Part shown: in pieces, positions 1-8,677 of the stretch | How positions within the stretch are numbered: the stretch's first letter is position 1 | How the letters are laid out: every line of letters starts with the position of its first letter | Assembly: GCA_964347035.1 (NCBI GenBank) | Contig: CAYFXE010000001.1 | Coordinates: 62,001-126,000, forward strand | Direction of reading: 5' to 3' | DNA length: 64,000 nucleotides | DNA from: CAYFXE01 sp964347035 | GTDB taxonomy: Bacteria; Acidobacteriota; Aminicenantia; Aminicenantales; Aminicenantaceae | Notes under the pieces: generated by a model | What the model saw: only the letters and a program-made list of their open reading frames with translations | What the model was told of the DNA's origin: nothing | The model's database searches: none | Made by a program: the position numbers and the translations under genes

Positions 1-300
1 GATACCATCTATTTCATCACGGCCAGGTTGAAAACTCAGACGGAAACAGTGACAGAGCTGCTCGCCAAGACGTTTAACCTGGACAACATCAATCCGGTGA
101 TCTTTACCAATTTAAAAGCGAAAGCCATTCTGGCGAAAGAGATTCAAGTCTACTACGGAGATTCAGACGCAGATATGAAGGCAGCCATCGAAGCCGGAGT
201 TCGAGGAGTCAGGATCATGCGGGCTGGGAATTCGACCAAAAGACCGTTCCCTGAATACGGTGCTCTAGGAGAAGAGGTGCTTGTCGACTCTGAGTTTTGA
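1..300 (+). CDS. Class B acid phosphatase (AphA-like), C-terminal part
   Basis: The frame is open from base 1, so the gene enters from outside the window; about 99 C-terminal residues are present. The motif order matches HAD-type class B acid phosphatases (AphA), which remove phosphate from organic monoesters in the periplasm: a TARLKTQTETV stretch corresponding to the TGR-x-TETV region, NPVIF, YYGDSDADM (the Asp-rich metal-binding motif), RGVRIMRAGNST, and a GEEVLVDSE ending. The loop between NPVIF and YYGD is about six residues shorter than in the E. coli enzyme as I remember it, and the GR of the first motif is AR here, so substrate preference may differ. The start, any signal peptide and the nucleophilic DxD are outside the window. 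Confidence 0.8.
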   Translation, partial: DTIYFITARLKTQTETVTELLAKTFNLDNINPVIFTNLKAKAILAKEIQVYYGDSDADMKAAIEAGVRGVRIMRAGNSTKRPFPEYGALGEEVLVDSEF

Positions 301-335
301 AGACTGACACCCCCCTCCCGCCTAGAGTGCAAATT

Positions 336-365
336 AATCTATTATATCCATAGGATAAATAGATT
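336..365. repeat. A/T-rich hairpin downstream of the phosphatase gene
   Basis: AATCTATT-A-TATCC, ATA, GGATA-AATAGATT forms a 13-bp stem with one bulged A and a 3-nt loop, starting about 35 nt after the phosphatase stop. It could end or stabilise that transcript. There is no T-run after it, so it is not a standard intrinsic terminator. Confidence 0.5.
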
Positions 366-440
366 ATAAATCGCTCATGTTGTCCAATAAATTGCCCTCC
401 TAGAGGATCCTTCATAAGGAAGAAACCTCGCTCTTTTCCG

Positions 441-479
441 ATTGACAAGCTTCAGATGCTCTGTTATAAGCTTGTCAAT
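441..479. repeat. Perfect 12-bp inverted repeat upstream of the kinase-like gene
   Basis: ATTGACAAGCTT at 441-452 is repeated in exact inverse at 468-479, with a 15-nt spacer. It lies about 65 bp before the ATG at 546. It could be an operator dyad or an mRNA hairpin. The left arm also contains TTGACA, so it may overlap a -35 element. No function is assigned. Confidence 0.6.
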
Positions 480-545
480 AGTAAATTAAGGACGTAAATT
501 AGCTGAGGAATAGACAGGAGCTGTATAAGCTCGAGAGATGAGTGG

Positions 546-3074
546 ATGGGTGTTGAATATTCTCTGCAAACAATCCGAAATTTAGAGAATCTCTTTCAAA
601 GCCTGAAAATCCTCAGGCCTCGCCGTCGGAAGCGGTATGATCCCGGCACCGAGCTCAAATATAGAATCAAAGGCATCTTCCCAGCAAGAGAAGGACAGAT
701 TAGACTGAAAATTGAGCGCTTTGTGGGGGGTGGTTACGCGGGTCAGGTATACCGGGTGAAGGCTCTGAAGGTAGACCCCGACGAGGAGCCGATCGTCGGC
801 CTTAACGAAGGCTATTCGTACGCCTTGAAGATCCTCGTCCCCCCAGGAAGATTTTCAAGGTGGTTTCGCAAAATAATTTATGGCCTTGCTTTTCAGGCGC
901 CTTACTCTCTTCAGGTCAATCCTGATGCAGTCCGAGCCGGAGCCCTCTGGCAGAAGCTGATCCGGCACGGAGCCAGAACGAAGTTCGGTTCTGAAGATGC
1001 TGTTGTGGATGTTCTGGCCACTTTCGTTGACCACGGCCTCGGGAGTTGTGGTGAGATCAGCGAGTGGGTTGAGGGACGGGTGTGGCGGTTTGAAGTGGAT
1101 GATAATCTGGATGCTAGGATGGGATGGAAAGTCGGCGAAAGCGAAGAAGGCCTGGGTTCTCCTGAATACCGGGCCAAACGAACTTTTATGGCTAATCTTG
1201 TAGCCCTGATGCATGATATGGGCGCTTCGGAGTTAGCTCGCCAATACGAGTGGTGGACGTTCAAAAGCCAGCCGAATGCGCTCAAACGAGTCGCGAGCGA
1301 TCCTGACCCTATACAGGGATTAGTCGGAGTTGATTTCCGGGCCGGCTTGGCGCTCCTTCCATTTTTGCCTCAGTGTCCTGGCGATTTTAAGCTCATCATT
1401 AATGGAATCAAAAGAGGCAGTTTAGTCCAGTTTGACCGAGGAAACATCGAGAAACTCTTGGGCTTCATCGAGAAGCAGGCGGATAACTTTGCTGGAATGG
1501 AGGAGGCTGTTTCGGAACTCAGGGAGGCTGACAAGGCCTACCGCGATTCCTTGCCTGATATTTCCCATCACCATCTTAAATTATTCACCAGTGCAAGATT
1601 GTGGAAAGCCATCATGACTAGCAGCATAAAAAGCTGGCAAATTCGGGATATCATCGATCAGAAAGCCTCAGAAAAGCTTCCGCGGAAAAGAATTTTAACC
1701 CTGATTTATTGGATCTTGGGCCTGCTCCCGTTTCTGGGGAATTTTATACGTCGAATAGGAGGGCACGCTGTTTATCGCCAGCATTACAAGCATATGTTGA
1801 CAAGCTTTAATTATTTCCTGCGAACCATGCGAGCCGGCATTACCGAGGCCCTGATCCGCTGGCACAGAGCAGGACGGGTCAATGCCCACCGGGCAGAGAA
1901 GCTCGCCAGTCAACTCCTGAGGTTCCTTGCTCATCTACCGCTCTCCATCCTGCCGGCGAAGATGCATCGTTTTTTTTCAGATCGACGGTTTTTTCTCCAA
2001 TCGATCGATTATATGTTTGCCAGGCCGATCAGGCTCTATTTCAAGGCCGATGTCAGGGAGAAGTGGTTGCGGGACATGGTCTCCCAGGGACAGAAAGATG
2101 GCATGCTGACCGAAAGCGAAGCTGCCAGCGTCCAATCCCAGATAAAGGAACCATTCATCCAAAAATACCTGAAGAGTCTGGCTGTTCATATCTGCACTGC
2201 CCCGATAACTCAGATCGTCTCGGTCATCGTGGCAGTTATCTATATCAGGATGCATCCGGAACTTTCCTGGCAGGAGGCCTCAGTCCATGCCGGACTGATC
2301 TTAGGCTTTTTTCAGATTATCCCAATTTCCCCGGGTTCGATCGTCAGGGGACTGTATGTTACCTTCCTGGTTATCCGAGAACGAAATTTTAAGGATTATA
2401 ATATTGCTTTCTTTATAAGCTTCTTCAAATACATCGGTTATCTGGCCTTTCCCATCCAAATGGCCTACCGCTACCCGGATCTCGCCCGTTTCATGGCTGG
2501 CCGCTGGGCAGTGGGTGTCTCGCACATCGTCCCTGTTTTCGGGGAGCGGGGAGCACTGCTGGAACACTCGGTCTTCGATATGTTCTACAACTATCCCCTG
2601 ACCTTAAGACGGCGTATGCGAAGCCGCCGGGACCGCCGGGCGGGTTTGAAGTCGAGATACTGGCATGTTCCCTTGTGCATAATCGCCGGGACGGCTCTTC
2701 TAGGGGCTATCGATATGGGTTTTTTCCGTATCAGGGGATACTTTCCTCAGTTCGGCGAAATATGGTGGCTGGCATTATGGATTCCTTTTGTTATGGCGGC
2801 GGCGACCTCTGCCTTGGCCGGGGGAGCATTTCTTTCAAAAAGATTTCTCATGGGCGTGGGTTGTGGGATCTTGATCGGAGTCCTTTATGCAGTCCTGAGT
2901 GCTGTCGAAGGCCGTTTTTTTATCCAGGGAGAGGCCGAGATGTTAACCTCGATACAACTTGTCGGCCGGATAGCTGTTGCCGGGCTGTGGAGAGCCTTTC
3001 TGTTTGCCATCATGGCCGTCGTCGGTGTCTTCATCATAGAGACGAGGCGCGTCAAACCGGTCCTTTCTGAATGA
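546..3074 (+). CDS. Kinase-like multi-pass membrane protein, unrecognised family
   Basis: 842 residues in two parts. The N-terminal ~350 residues read like a divergent protein kinase fold: a glycine-rich loop GGGYAGQVYRVKAL (61-74), YALKIL with a candidate ATP-binding Lys95, a hinge-like EISEWVEGRVW (170-180), KSQPNALKR at 240-248 where a catalytic loop would be expected, and DFRAGLALLPFLP (263-275) in the DFG position. A classical HRD aspartate is not visible. The rest has about eight hydrophobic segments, for example around LTLIYWILGLLPFLGNF and near the C-terminus, separated by basic loops. No signal peptide is seen; the kinase-like part is probably cytoplasmic. I do not recognise the family by name. 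It could be a pseudokinase or a small-molecule or lipid kinase tethered to the membrane. The gene stands alone, convergent with its right-hand neighbour. Confidence 0.75.
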   Translation: MGVEYSLQTIRNLENLFQSLKILRPRRRKRYDPGTELKYRIKGIFPAREGQIRLKIERFVGGGYAGQVYRVKALKVDPDEEPIVGLNEGYSYALKILVPPGRFSRWFRKIIYGLAFQAPYSLQVNPDAVRAGALWQKLIRHGARTKFGSEDAVVDVLATFVDHGLGSCGEISEWVEGRVWRFEVDDNLDARMGWKVGESEEGLGSPEYRAKRTFMANLVALMHDMGASELARQYEWWTFKSQPNALKRVASDPDPIQGLVGVDFRAGLALLPFLPQCPGDFKLIINGIKRGSLVQFDRGNIEKLLGFIEKQADNFAGMEEAVSELREADKAYRDSLPDISHHHLKLFTSARLWKAIMTSSIKSWQIRDIIDQKASEKLPRKRILTLIYWILGLLPFLGNFIRRIGGHAVYRQHYKHMLTSFNYFLRTMRAGITEALIRWHRAGRVNAHRAEKLASQLLRFLAHLPLSILPAKMHRFFSDRRFFLQSIDYMFARPIRLYFKADVREKWLRDMVSQGQKDGMLTESEAASVQSQIKEPFIQKYLKSLAVHICTAPITQIVSVIVAVIYIRMHPELSWQEASVHAGLILGFFQIIPISPGSIVRGLYVTFLVIRERNFKDYNIAFFISFFKYIGYLAFPIQMAYRYPDLARFMAGRWAVGVSHIVPVFGERGALLEHSVFDMFYNYPLTLRRRMRSRRDRRAGLKSRYWHVPLCIIAGTALLGAIDMGFFRIRGYFPQFGEIWWLALWIPFVMAAATSALAGGAFLSKRFLMGVGCGILIGVLYAVLSAVEGRFFIQGEAEMLTSIQLVGRIAVAGLWRAFLFAIMAVVGVFIIETRRVKPVLSE

Positions 3075-3147
3075 TCGATTGTCAGGAACTGATTTTTTTA
3101 GAAAATTTGAACCCTGCTTGAATATTAAAGGCATAAGGAAAGAGAGG

Positions 3148-4419
3148 CTATTTTTGTCTTGAATATTTTTTCACGAAACGCTTTGCATTAGCTTCGTAGA
3201 CCTGCATCTTTTTCTCATCTTTGGTGACCTTTCTGACAAATATCCCCTGTTTACGATCGATGAGTCCGCCTCGGGCATTGATGATATCCATTGCTTGGGC
3301 AAGCCATGTCTGGATGACCGGAAAGTCGGGATGATGCCGATCGTTCTTATCGATTGGGTATATAATTTTTTTAGCCGCCCAGTAGTCGAGGGCTACCGGA
3401 TCCTGACTGGCGGCTATCTGCCGAGCATGGAAGGTGCTGCTTGCCGGGAATCCAGAGAGCGAGCGATGGGAAACCCAAATGGCGTCCATGATGTTTAAAA
3501 CCGGTGTGCAGACCGAGACCATCATCTTACCGCAGGTTTCTCCAAGGCCATTGTAATGACGGAAGGAGCTGTAGCCATCAGACATGGAGAGAATGCCGTA
3601 GAAATGTTTAAGGGATGCCGTTATCTCCGAGCCGCCAGTATCATGGTGCTTAAGCACAGGGACGTTGATCAACTTGAGATTCTTGGCGTAGCTGGCACCT
3701 TTCCAGATGCCCCTCTGCAATTCTATCCTGTGTCCGCCTTGGGTTGTGAAGCAGGGATAGGAAACGTTTTCGTATCTGCGGTATCCATCTGTCACATGGT
3801 TGTCTTCAGCGATAAACCGGCTTCTTATGGGGTCGAGAAGATAGCAAGAAACGCGAGGATCCCTGAAGATGTTGTCGACGAGATAGGTAAAGGAGTGGGA
3901 TTCATCAAGCGCATTGGCGTGAACATCATTGTCAGTATAATGTTCTCTTGTATCACAATTCAGGCTGCCTCGGCCTTGGCCGTTCTCAAAAATCACGACC
4001 TCGCCTGTGAAGATATCAGGGTGATCCAGAATTCTCTGGATTAGACCCCGGATGAGGTCGCTGTTGGTACAGCCTCTGTATTTCCACTGGGCATTAACCT
4101 TGATCAGAACCACGTCCTCAGGCCCGATCATGCCTTTCCGGCTCCCAAGAATGGTTTTTTTATCAGAACGGTAAAATTTTAGTCCCTGTTCACTCATCAG
4201 GTGGAGAAGGCAGTCGATTCCAGCATGATAATTTGCTTGGTCATCGTGATAAAAAGGCTGCTGAGGTGTCTTTTTCACCCAAAAAAGCTCATTTTTTTTG
4301 TTTATCCCTTTGGTGTCGAGGAACACGGACGGAATGAGAGAAGCGGCGAAGGCTCCGCCGGCGACCGTCTTCATGAATTCTCGCCGGTTGTACCTTCGAT
4401 TTTCTTTAAAATTATTCAT
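3148..4419 (-). CDS. DUF362 domain protein with Tat-type signal
   Basis: 423 residues. The N-terminus carries NRREFMK followed by a hydrophobic stretch, as in twin-arginine signal peptides, so the protein is probably exported folded. The body matches DUF362 proteins: PEDVVLIKVNAQ near residue 100, a central LINVPVLKHH motif followed by TASLKHFYGI, and ASQDPVALDYWA towards the C-terminus. The biochemical role of DUF362 is poorly defined; some members carry iron-sulfur clusters, but no ferredoxin-type Cys cluster is visible here. It lies downstream of manC in the same orientation, separated by the palindromic repeat at 4475-4569, so it may be transcribed separately. Confidence 0.8.
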   Translation of the reverse strand: MNNFKENRRYNRREFMKTVAGGAFAASLIPSVFLDTKGINKKNELFWVKKTPQQPFYHDDQANYHAGIDCLLHLMSEQGLKFYRSDKKTILGSRKGMIGPEDVVLIKVNAQWKYRGCTNSDLIRGLIQRILDHPDIFTGEVVIFENGQGRGSLNCDTREHYTDNDVHANALDESHSFTYLVDNIFRDPRVSCYLLDPIRSRFIAEDNHVTDGYRRYENVSYPCFTTQGGHRIELQRGIWKGASYAKNLKLINVPVLKHHDTGGSEITASLKHFYGILSMSDGYSSFRHYNGLGETCGKMMVSVCTPVLNIMDAIWVSHRSLSGFPASSTFHARQIAASQDPVALDYWAAKKIIYPIDKNDRHHPDFPVIQTWLAQAMDIINARGGLIDRKQGIFVRKVTKDEKKMQVYEANAKRFVKKYSRQK

Positions 4420-4474
4420 GGTAAATTATGTGACATAGTAATTTAAGAAATTGTTTTTCTCAAGTCAATAGATA

Positions 4475-4569
4475 TTGCTGCTGGGGTCAGGCCTTATCCC
4501 AAGGTTTTGTACTCGGGTAAAAGTAGAGACAGAGCGCTTCTGGACGACAAGGCCTGACCCCAGCAGCAA
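4475..4569. repeat. 95-bp palindromic element (REPIN/MITE-like), copy 1
   Basis: Perfect 21-bp terminal inverted repeats (4475-4495 and 4549-4569, core GGGGTCAGGCCTT) enclose a 53-bp centre. The reverse complement reappears at 36994-37085 with five substitutions in the centre, so this is a dispersed element and not a local hairpin. It has no coding capacity. Size, symmetry and intergenic position suit a REPIN or MITE moved in trans by a transposase that is not in this window. It separates manC from the DUF362 gene. Confidence 0.85.
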
Positions 4570-4595
4570 CCGAGAAGGTCAGATGGATTTTTGAA

Positions 4596-5672
4596 TTATA
4601 AATACTTATCTTTGTCTTTTTTTCTGAGGATCTCCACGATATCCTTGACTTTCTGGTCCTGGTCCTTATGACAAATGAGCAGGGCGTCTTCGGTGTCGAC
4701 CACGACCAGATCCTTAACCCCGACAAGGGCAGTCAGCTTGCGGGGATTATGGAGGAGGCAGTTTTCTGCGTCCAGAGCAATATTTGCTCCTCTCAAGGCA
4801 TTCTCTTTATCGTCCTGAGGCCATATGTCTCTTAAAGAAGACCAGGCCCCTACATCTGACCAGCAGAAATCCCCCACGCCCATCCATACATCTGGAGCCT
4901 TTTCCATAAGGGCATAATCGATAGAAATTGAGGGGATATCGTCAAAAATAGCCTGGATATTAGCAGCGTCATCTTTTTCAAGGGCGCTCAGAATCCTCTG
5001 CCAATACAGGAACATCTCAGGAGCATATTGTTCAAGCTTTCGAGCAAAGACAGAAACCTGCCAGATAAACATCCCCGAGTTCCAATAATAATTCCCTTTG
5101 TTCAGGAAGGATTTAGCTTGTTCGAGCTCTGGTTTTTCTTTAAACTCCAGAACCTTGAAGAACTTCTCTTCCCTGATTCGTGTCGGGCTTTCCTCAGAAA
5201 ACTGAATATAACCGTATCCTGTGGCCGGATGAGAAGGGGGAATGCCAAAGACAATCAGGTTTTCGCTGTCCGAGGCGGCAGAAGCTCCAGCTTCAAGCTT
5301 TATGAGGAACACATCAGCTTCCCTGATGAGATGATCGGCGGGGAGGGCAGCTACCACAGCCTCTGGATTCTGATGGTGAATCGAGGCTGTCGCCAGGATT
5401 AACGAGGGAGCCGTGTTTTTTCCCTGAGGCTCAACCAAAAGGTTGGATTCAGGGATTTCTGGCAGGAGCTTGTGTCTGGCCTGGGTTTGCTCCTCGTTGG
5501 CGCTGGTATAGATTCTAGAATAAGGAATGGATGGGAGAATTCGATGGACGGTTTCCTCGATCATCGTTTTGTCGCTGATAATCGGGAGAAATTGTTTTGG
5601 TTTCTTCTTTCGGCTCAAAGGCCAAAATCGAGTTCCAGTTCCCCCTGCCATGATCACTGCCCGAAAGTCCAT
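4596..5672 (-). CDS. manC: Mannose-1-phosphate guanylyltransferase
   Basis: 358 residues, the length of the single-domain enzyme without the phosphomannose isomerase extension found in fused ManC/AlgA proteins. The nucleotidyltransferase signature AGGTGTRFWPLSR, followed by KPKQFL, is at residues 9-28. Downstream are LVEPQGKNTAPS and ALPADHLI, typical of the GMP family, and WSDVGAWSSL near residue 280. It makes GDP-mannose from mannose-1-phosphate and GTP in the cytoplasm, for glycans or LPS. It follows the phosphomannomutase gene after 32 bp, so substrate supply and activation are co-transcribed. It is the last gene of the long leftward unit that starts at mnmE. Confidence 0.93.
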   Translation of the reverse strand: MDFRAVIMAGGTGTRFWPLSRKKKPKQFLPIISDKTMIEETVHRILPSIPYSRIYTSANEEQTQARHKLLPEIPESNLLVEPQGKNTAPSLILATASIHHQNPEAVVAALPADHLIREADVFLIKLEAGASAASDSENLIVFGIPPSHPATGYGYIQFSEESPTRIREEKFFKVLEFKEKPELEQAKSFLNKGNYYWNSGMFIWQVSVFARKLEQYAPEMFLYWQRILSALEKDDAANIQAIFDDIPSISIDYALMEKAPDVWMGVGDFCWSDVGAWSSLRDIWPQDDKENALRGANIALDAENCLLHNPRKLTALVGVKDLVVVDTEDALLICHKDQDQKVKDIVEILRKKDKDKYL

Positions 5673-5704
5673 TTTTTCCTCGTCTGAAAAGAATAAATTT
5701 CAAA

Positions 5705-7075
5705 TCAAGAGTCTGCTAACCTCTTGATGACCGTCTCGACGGTATGTTCAACTTCTTTTTTTATGGCCGCCAAGTCTCCTTGGGTGATCGCCTCGAAACG
5801 CAGCACCAGGTTTTCCTGGGTATTCGAGGCTCGAACCAGAGCCCAACCCGTCGGGAAGTTTGCCCTGACACCGTCTATGTCGATAATAGGATATTTTTGA
5901 GAAAGTTCTTTCTTGACCTCTTCGACGATCTTGAACTTAATTTGATCAGAGGCATAGACTCTGATTTCGGGGGTATGGTACATCTGAGGAAGATCAGAGA
6001 GCATCTGGGAAAGCTTTTTTTCGGATCGAGAAACAATTTCCAGGAGTCGGGCCGAAGAATAGATCGCATCGTCAAACCCGAAATACCTGTCTGCAAAGAA
6101 GATATGGCCGCTCATTTCTCCAGCCAGGAGAGCTTTTTCTTCCTTGATTTTTTTCTTGATCAGAGAATGCCCTGTCTTCCACATCACCGGCCGACCGCCT
6201 AATTTTTGAATTTCATCATACAGAAGCTTGGAAGCTTTGACTTCGGAAATAACCGGGGCACCTGGATTGGCGGGAAGGATATCTCGAGCAAAGATGATCA
6301 TCAGCTGATCTCCCCAAATAATATTCCCCTCGTCATCTATTATCCCTATCCTATCGCCATCTCCGTCATAGGCTATTCCTAAATCTGCCTGTGTTTCCGC
6401 CACTTTTTGGATGAGGTCCTGAAGGGCTTCGGGCAGAGTCGGGTCAGGATGATGGTTGGGAAAGGTTCCATCCATCTCACAATAGAGTTCCACGACTTCG
6501 CAACCCAATTTTTTGAATATCGGGGAGGCCACAAAACCTGCCGTGCCGTTTCCGGCGTCAACGATAATTTTTAATTTTTTATCCAGTTTGATGTCTTTAA
6601 GGATGAACTCTTCATATTCTGGGATGATGTTGTAGCTTGTTTTAGAGTCGCTCTCCTGTTCGACAAATTGGCCATTCTTGATAATGGAATATATTTCTTG
6701 GATAGTGGGTCCGTAAAGAGTTTCTTCCCCCACCATAATCTTGAAGCCGTTGTATTCGGGCGGATTATGGGATCCAGTGATTATGACTCCGGCCTCCTTC
6801 TGCTTGTAGTACATGGCGAAATACAGGGGAGGCGTGGGGATGATCCCCAAGTCGACAACAGCACAACCAGTCGAGAGAAGACCCTTGGTTAGAATATCGG
6901 CGAAAGCTGGCGAGCTGAGGCGGCAGTCTCTCCCCAGTACCACTTCTTTTCTGTCGCGTTGCCGAATATAAGTGCCTATGCCCTTCGCGAGCCACTCGAC
7001 TGTTTCTGGGGTGAGGTCTTTATCCACGGTTCCCCTGATATCGTATTGTCTGAATATGTCTGGGTTGATGTTCAC
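5705..7075 (-). CDS. manB: Phosphomannomutase/phosphoglucomutase
   Basis: 456 residues, the normal length of alpha-D-phosphohexomutases of the AlgC/ManB type. It interconverts hexose-6- and hexose-1-phosphates through a phosphoserine. Seen in the sequence: RQYDIRG at 9-15, the catalytic serine loop TGSHNPPEYNGFK (Ser102), the metal loop DGDGDR (237-242), the sugar-specificity loop GEMSGH, and a phosphate-binding RASNTQ near the C-terminus. It lies between kdsC (44 bp) and manC (32 bp). The placement points to mannose-1-phosphate for GDP-mannose as its main product, although glucose-1-phosphate is also possible for this family. Confidence 0.92.
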   Translation of the reverse strand: MNINPDIFRQYDIRGTVDKDLTPETVEWLAKGIGTYIRQRDRKEVVLGRDCRLSSPAFADILTKGLLSTGCAVVDLGIIPTPPLYFAMYYKQKEAGVIITGSHNPPEYNGFKIMVGEETLYGPTIQEIYSIIKNGQFVEQESDSKTSYNIIPEYEEFILKDIKLDKKLKIIVDAGNGTAGFVASPIFKKLGCEVVELYCEMDGTFPNHHPDPTLPEALQDLIQKVAETQADLGIAYDGDGDRIGIIDDEGNIIWGDQLMIIFARDILPANPGAPVISEVKASKLLYDEIQKLGGRPVMWKTGHSLIKKKIKEEKALLAGEMSGHIFFADRYFGFDDAIYSSARLLEIVSRSEKKLSQMLSDLPQMYHTPEIRVYASDQIKFKIVEEVKKELSQKYPIIDIDGVRANFPTGWALVRASNTQENLVLRFEAITQGDLAAIKKEVEHTVETVIKRLADS

Positions 7076-7119
7076 GTTTTTCCTCCTCGATCAGCGGAGG
7101 CCATTACCCTCTTCGCTGT

Positions 7120-7692
7120 CTAGGGATTATGATCAGGTTTTCCCTTTTTCGAAATATCTCTCAAATCTGCGAGATTCCTGAAGTTTGCCTCGACAGTGCT
7201 CCATTTGTCCTGAGATTCGAGGATAAATTCGATGAATTCGCGCACAGCTCCTTTCCCCCCGGGCTGGGAACAGATAAAGTGACTCTGTTTTTTGACCTCT
7301 GGGTGAGCATCAGCCACGGCTCCTGCTAGACCTGCGGAGCGGATTACGGTCAAATCTCCCAGGTCGTCTCCGATATAGGCAATCTGTTCAGGATTCAGTT
7401 GGTATTTTTCCAAAATTTCATCCAAGCTATTTTTCTTATCAAGAATCCCTTGGTGAAGTTCATCGATTCTGAGCTTTTCGGCCCTTTTTTCCAGGGATTT
7501 TGAGGATTTTCCCGTGATGATTCCCGTCTTCAGACCGGCTAAATGAGCCAAGATAATTCCTGTGCCGTCTCTGACATTATAGGTTTTAAGCTCTTCCCCA
7601 TCCGGGAGAATCAGAAGAGTGCCGTCAGTGAGAGTGCCGTCCACATCCATCAGGATCATTTTTATTTTTCGGGCTCTGTCTTTGTTGGTCAT
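7120..7692 (-). CDS. kdsC: KDO-8-phosphate phosphatase
   Basis: 190 residues, a HAD-family phosphatase with minimal cap, as is usual for KdsC. The nucleophile motif MDVDGTLTDG (Asp16, Asp18) is at the N-terminus, followed by TGKSSKSLEKRAEKL, where motif II and its conserved RxA/V environment lie, and YIGDDLGDL as motif IV. It releases phosphate from 3-deoxy-manno-octulosonate-8-phosphate to give KDO. Its start overlaps the kdsD stop by one base. With kdsA, kdsD and kdsB in the same operon this assignment is firm; a general sugar phosphatase is the only realistic alternative. Confidence 0.93.
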   Translation of the reverse strand: MTNKDRARKIKMILMDVDGTLTDGTLLILPDGEELKTYNVRDGTGIILAHLAGLKTGIITGKSSKSLEKRAEKLRIDELHQGILDKKNSLDEILEKYQLNPEQIAYIGDDLGDLTVIRSAGLAGAVADAHPEVKKQSHFICSQPGGKGAVREFIEFILESQDKWSTVEANFRNLADLRDISKKGKPDHNP

Positions 7693-8663
7693 CAGAACAT
7701 CTCTGTTCGCCAGAGGTCATGAAGGTGGATGATTCCTTCGATTTTTCCCTTTTTGCTCTTGACAATAAGAGAGGTGATTTTGTTCTCCTCCATGATGTTG
7801 AGTGCCTCCGTGGCTAAATCATCTCTATCGATGGTCTTGGGATCGGGTGTCATACAATCCTCAGCGGTCTTTTCGAGGAAATTTTTTCTGTATTTTTGAA
7901 CCATCCTTCTCAGGTCGCCGTCAGTGATGATGCCCATAAGGGTTCCGTCTTCCTGAATGACACAGGTCATACCGAATTTTTTCCGGCTCATTTCCTCCAG
8001 AACATTCCTCATCAGGGTGTCTTTTTTAACGCGGGGAATCTGGCGGCCCTTGTGCATCAGATGGGCGACTTTCAGGAGCTTCTTACCTGCCTGCCCTTTG
8101 GGATGAAAAAAGACAAAGTCTTTTGCCCCGAATCCTTTTTTCTTCATCAAGGCAATGGCGATCGCGTCTCCCAGGGCTAAGGCGGCGGTGGAGCTCGATG
8201 TTGGAATCATGAATGATGGTTCTGCTTCCCTTTCCACTTTGGCCTCGAGGACAATATCGCTGTATTCGGCCAGCCTGGAATGCTTGTCCCCGGTAATACT
8301 TATGAGTTTGACACCGATTCTTTTGACGAATTCCAAAAGGTCAACAAGTTCTCGGGTTTCTCCGCTGTAAGAAATGGCTATAAGGATATCATCCTTGAGA
8401 ATCATACCGAGATCCCCGTGCCCGGCTTCAGCGGGATGGATGAAGATGGACGGAGTTCCGCAGCTGGCTAAAGTGGCGGCGATCTTGCGGCCAACAAGAC
8501 CTGACTTGCCCATGCCGGTGACAATCACTCGCGAGTTTGAACTATAGATGAGCTCGACAGCTCTAGAAAAATTTTCGTCCAGGGTGGAGGCCAGAGATTC
8601 AACGGCCTTGGCTTCTATGTTCAAAACCTCTTTACCGGTTTGAAGGATTTCATCTTTTTTCAT
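7692..8663 (-). CDS. kdsD: Arabinose-5-phosphate isomerase
   Basis: 323 residues from the ATG at 8663. An in-frame start 45 nt further upstream would run into the kdsA end and lacks family resemblance. The SIS sugar-isomerase domain (about 25-160) contains VTGMGKSGLVGRKIAATL and HPAEAGHGDLG; two CBS domains follow (about 200-320), with GIITDGDLRRM in the first. The enzyme converts ribulose-5-phosphate to arabinose-5-phosphate, the first committed step to KDO. It sits 14 bp after kdsA and overlaps kdsC by one base, so the KDO steps are translationally linked. Confidence 0.93.
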   Translation of the reverse strand: MKKDEILQTGKEVLNIEAKAVESLASTLDENFSRAVELIYSSNSRVIVTGMGKSGLVGRKIAATLASCGTPSIFIHPAEAGHGDLGMILKDDILIAISYSGETRELVDLLEFVKRIGVKLISITGDKHSRLAEYSDIVLEAKVEREAEPSFMIPTSSSTAALALGDAIAIALMKKKGFGAKDFVFFHPKGQAGKKLLKVAHLMHKGRQIPRVKKDTLMRNVLEEMSRKKFGMTCVIQEDGTLMGIITDGDLRRMVQKYRKNFLEKTAEDCMTPDPKTIDRDDLATEALNIMEENKITSLIVKSKKGKIEGIIHLHDLWRTEMF

Positions 8664-8677
8664 TGTCTCGCTCTTTC

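Noticed and set aside
5744..6202. A 152-codon plus-strand frame inside manB
   Set aside because: It is fully antisense to a well-conserved gene and its translation shows no domain pattern.
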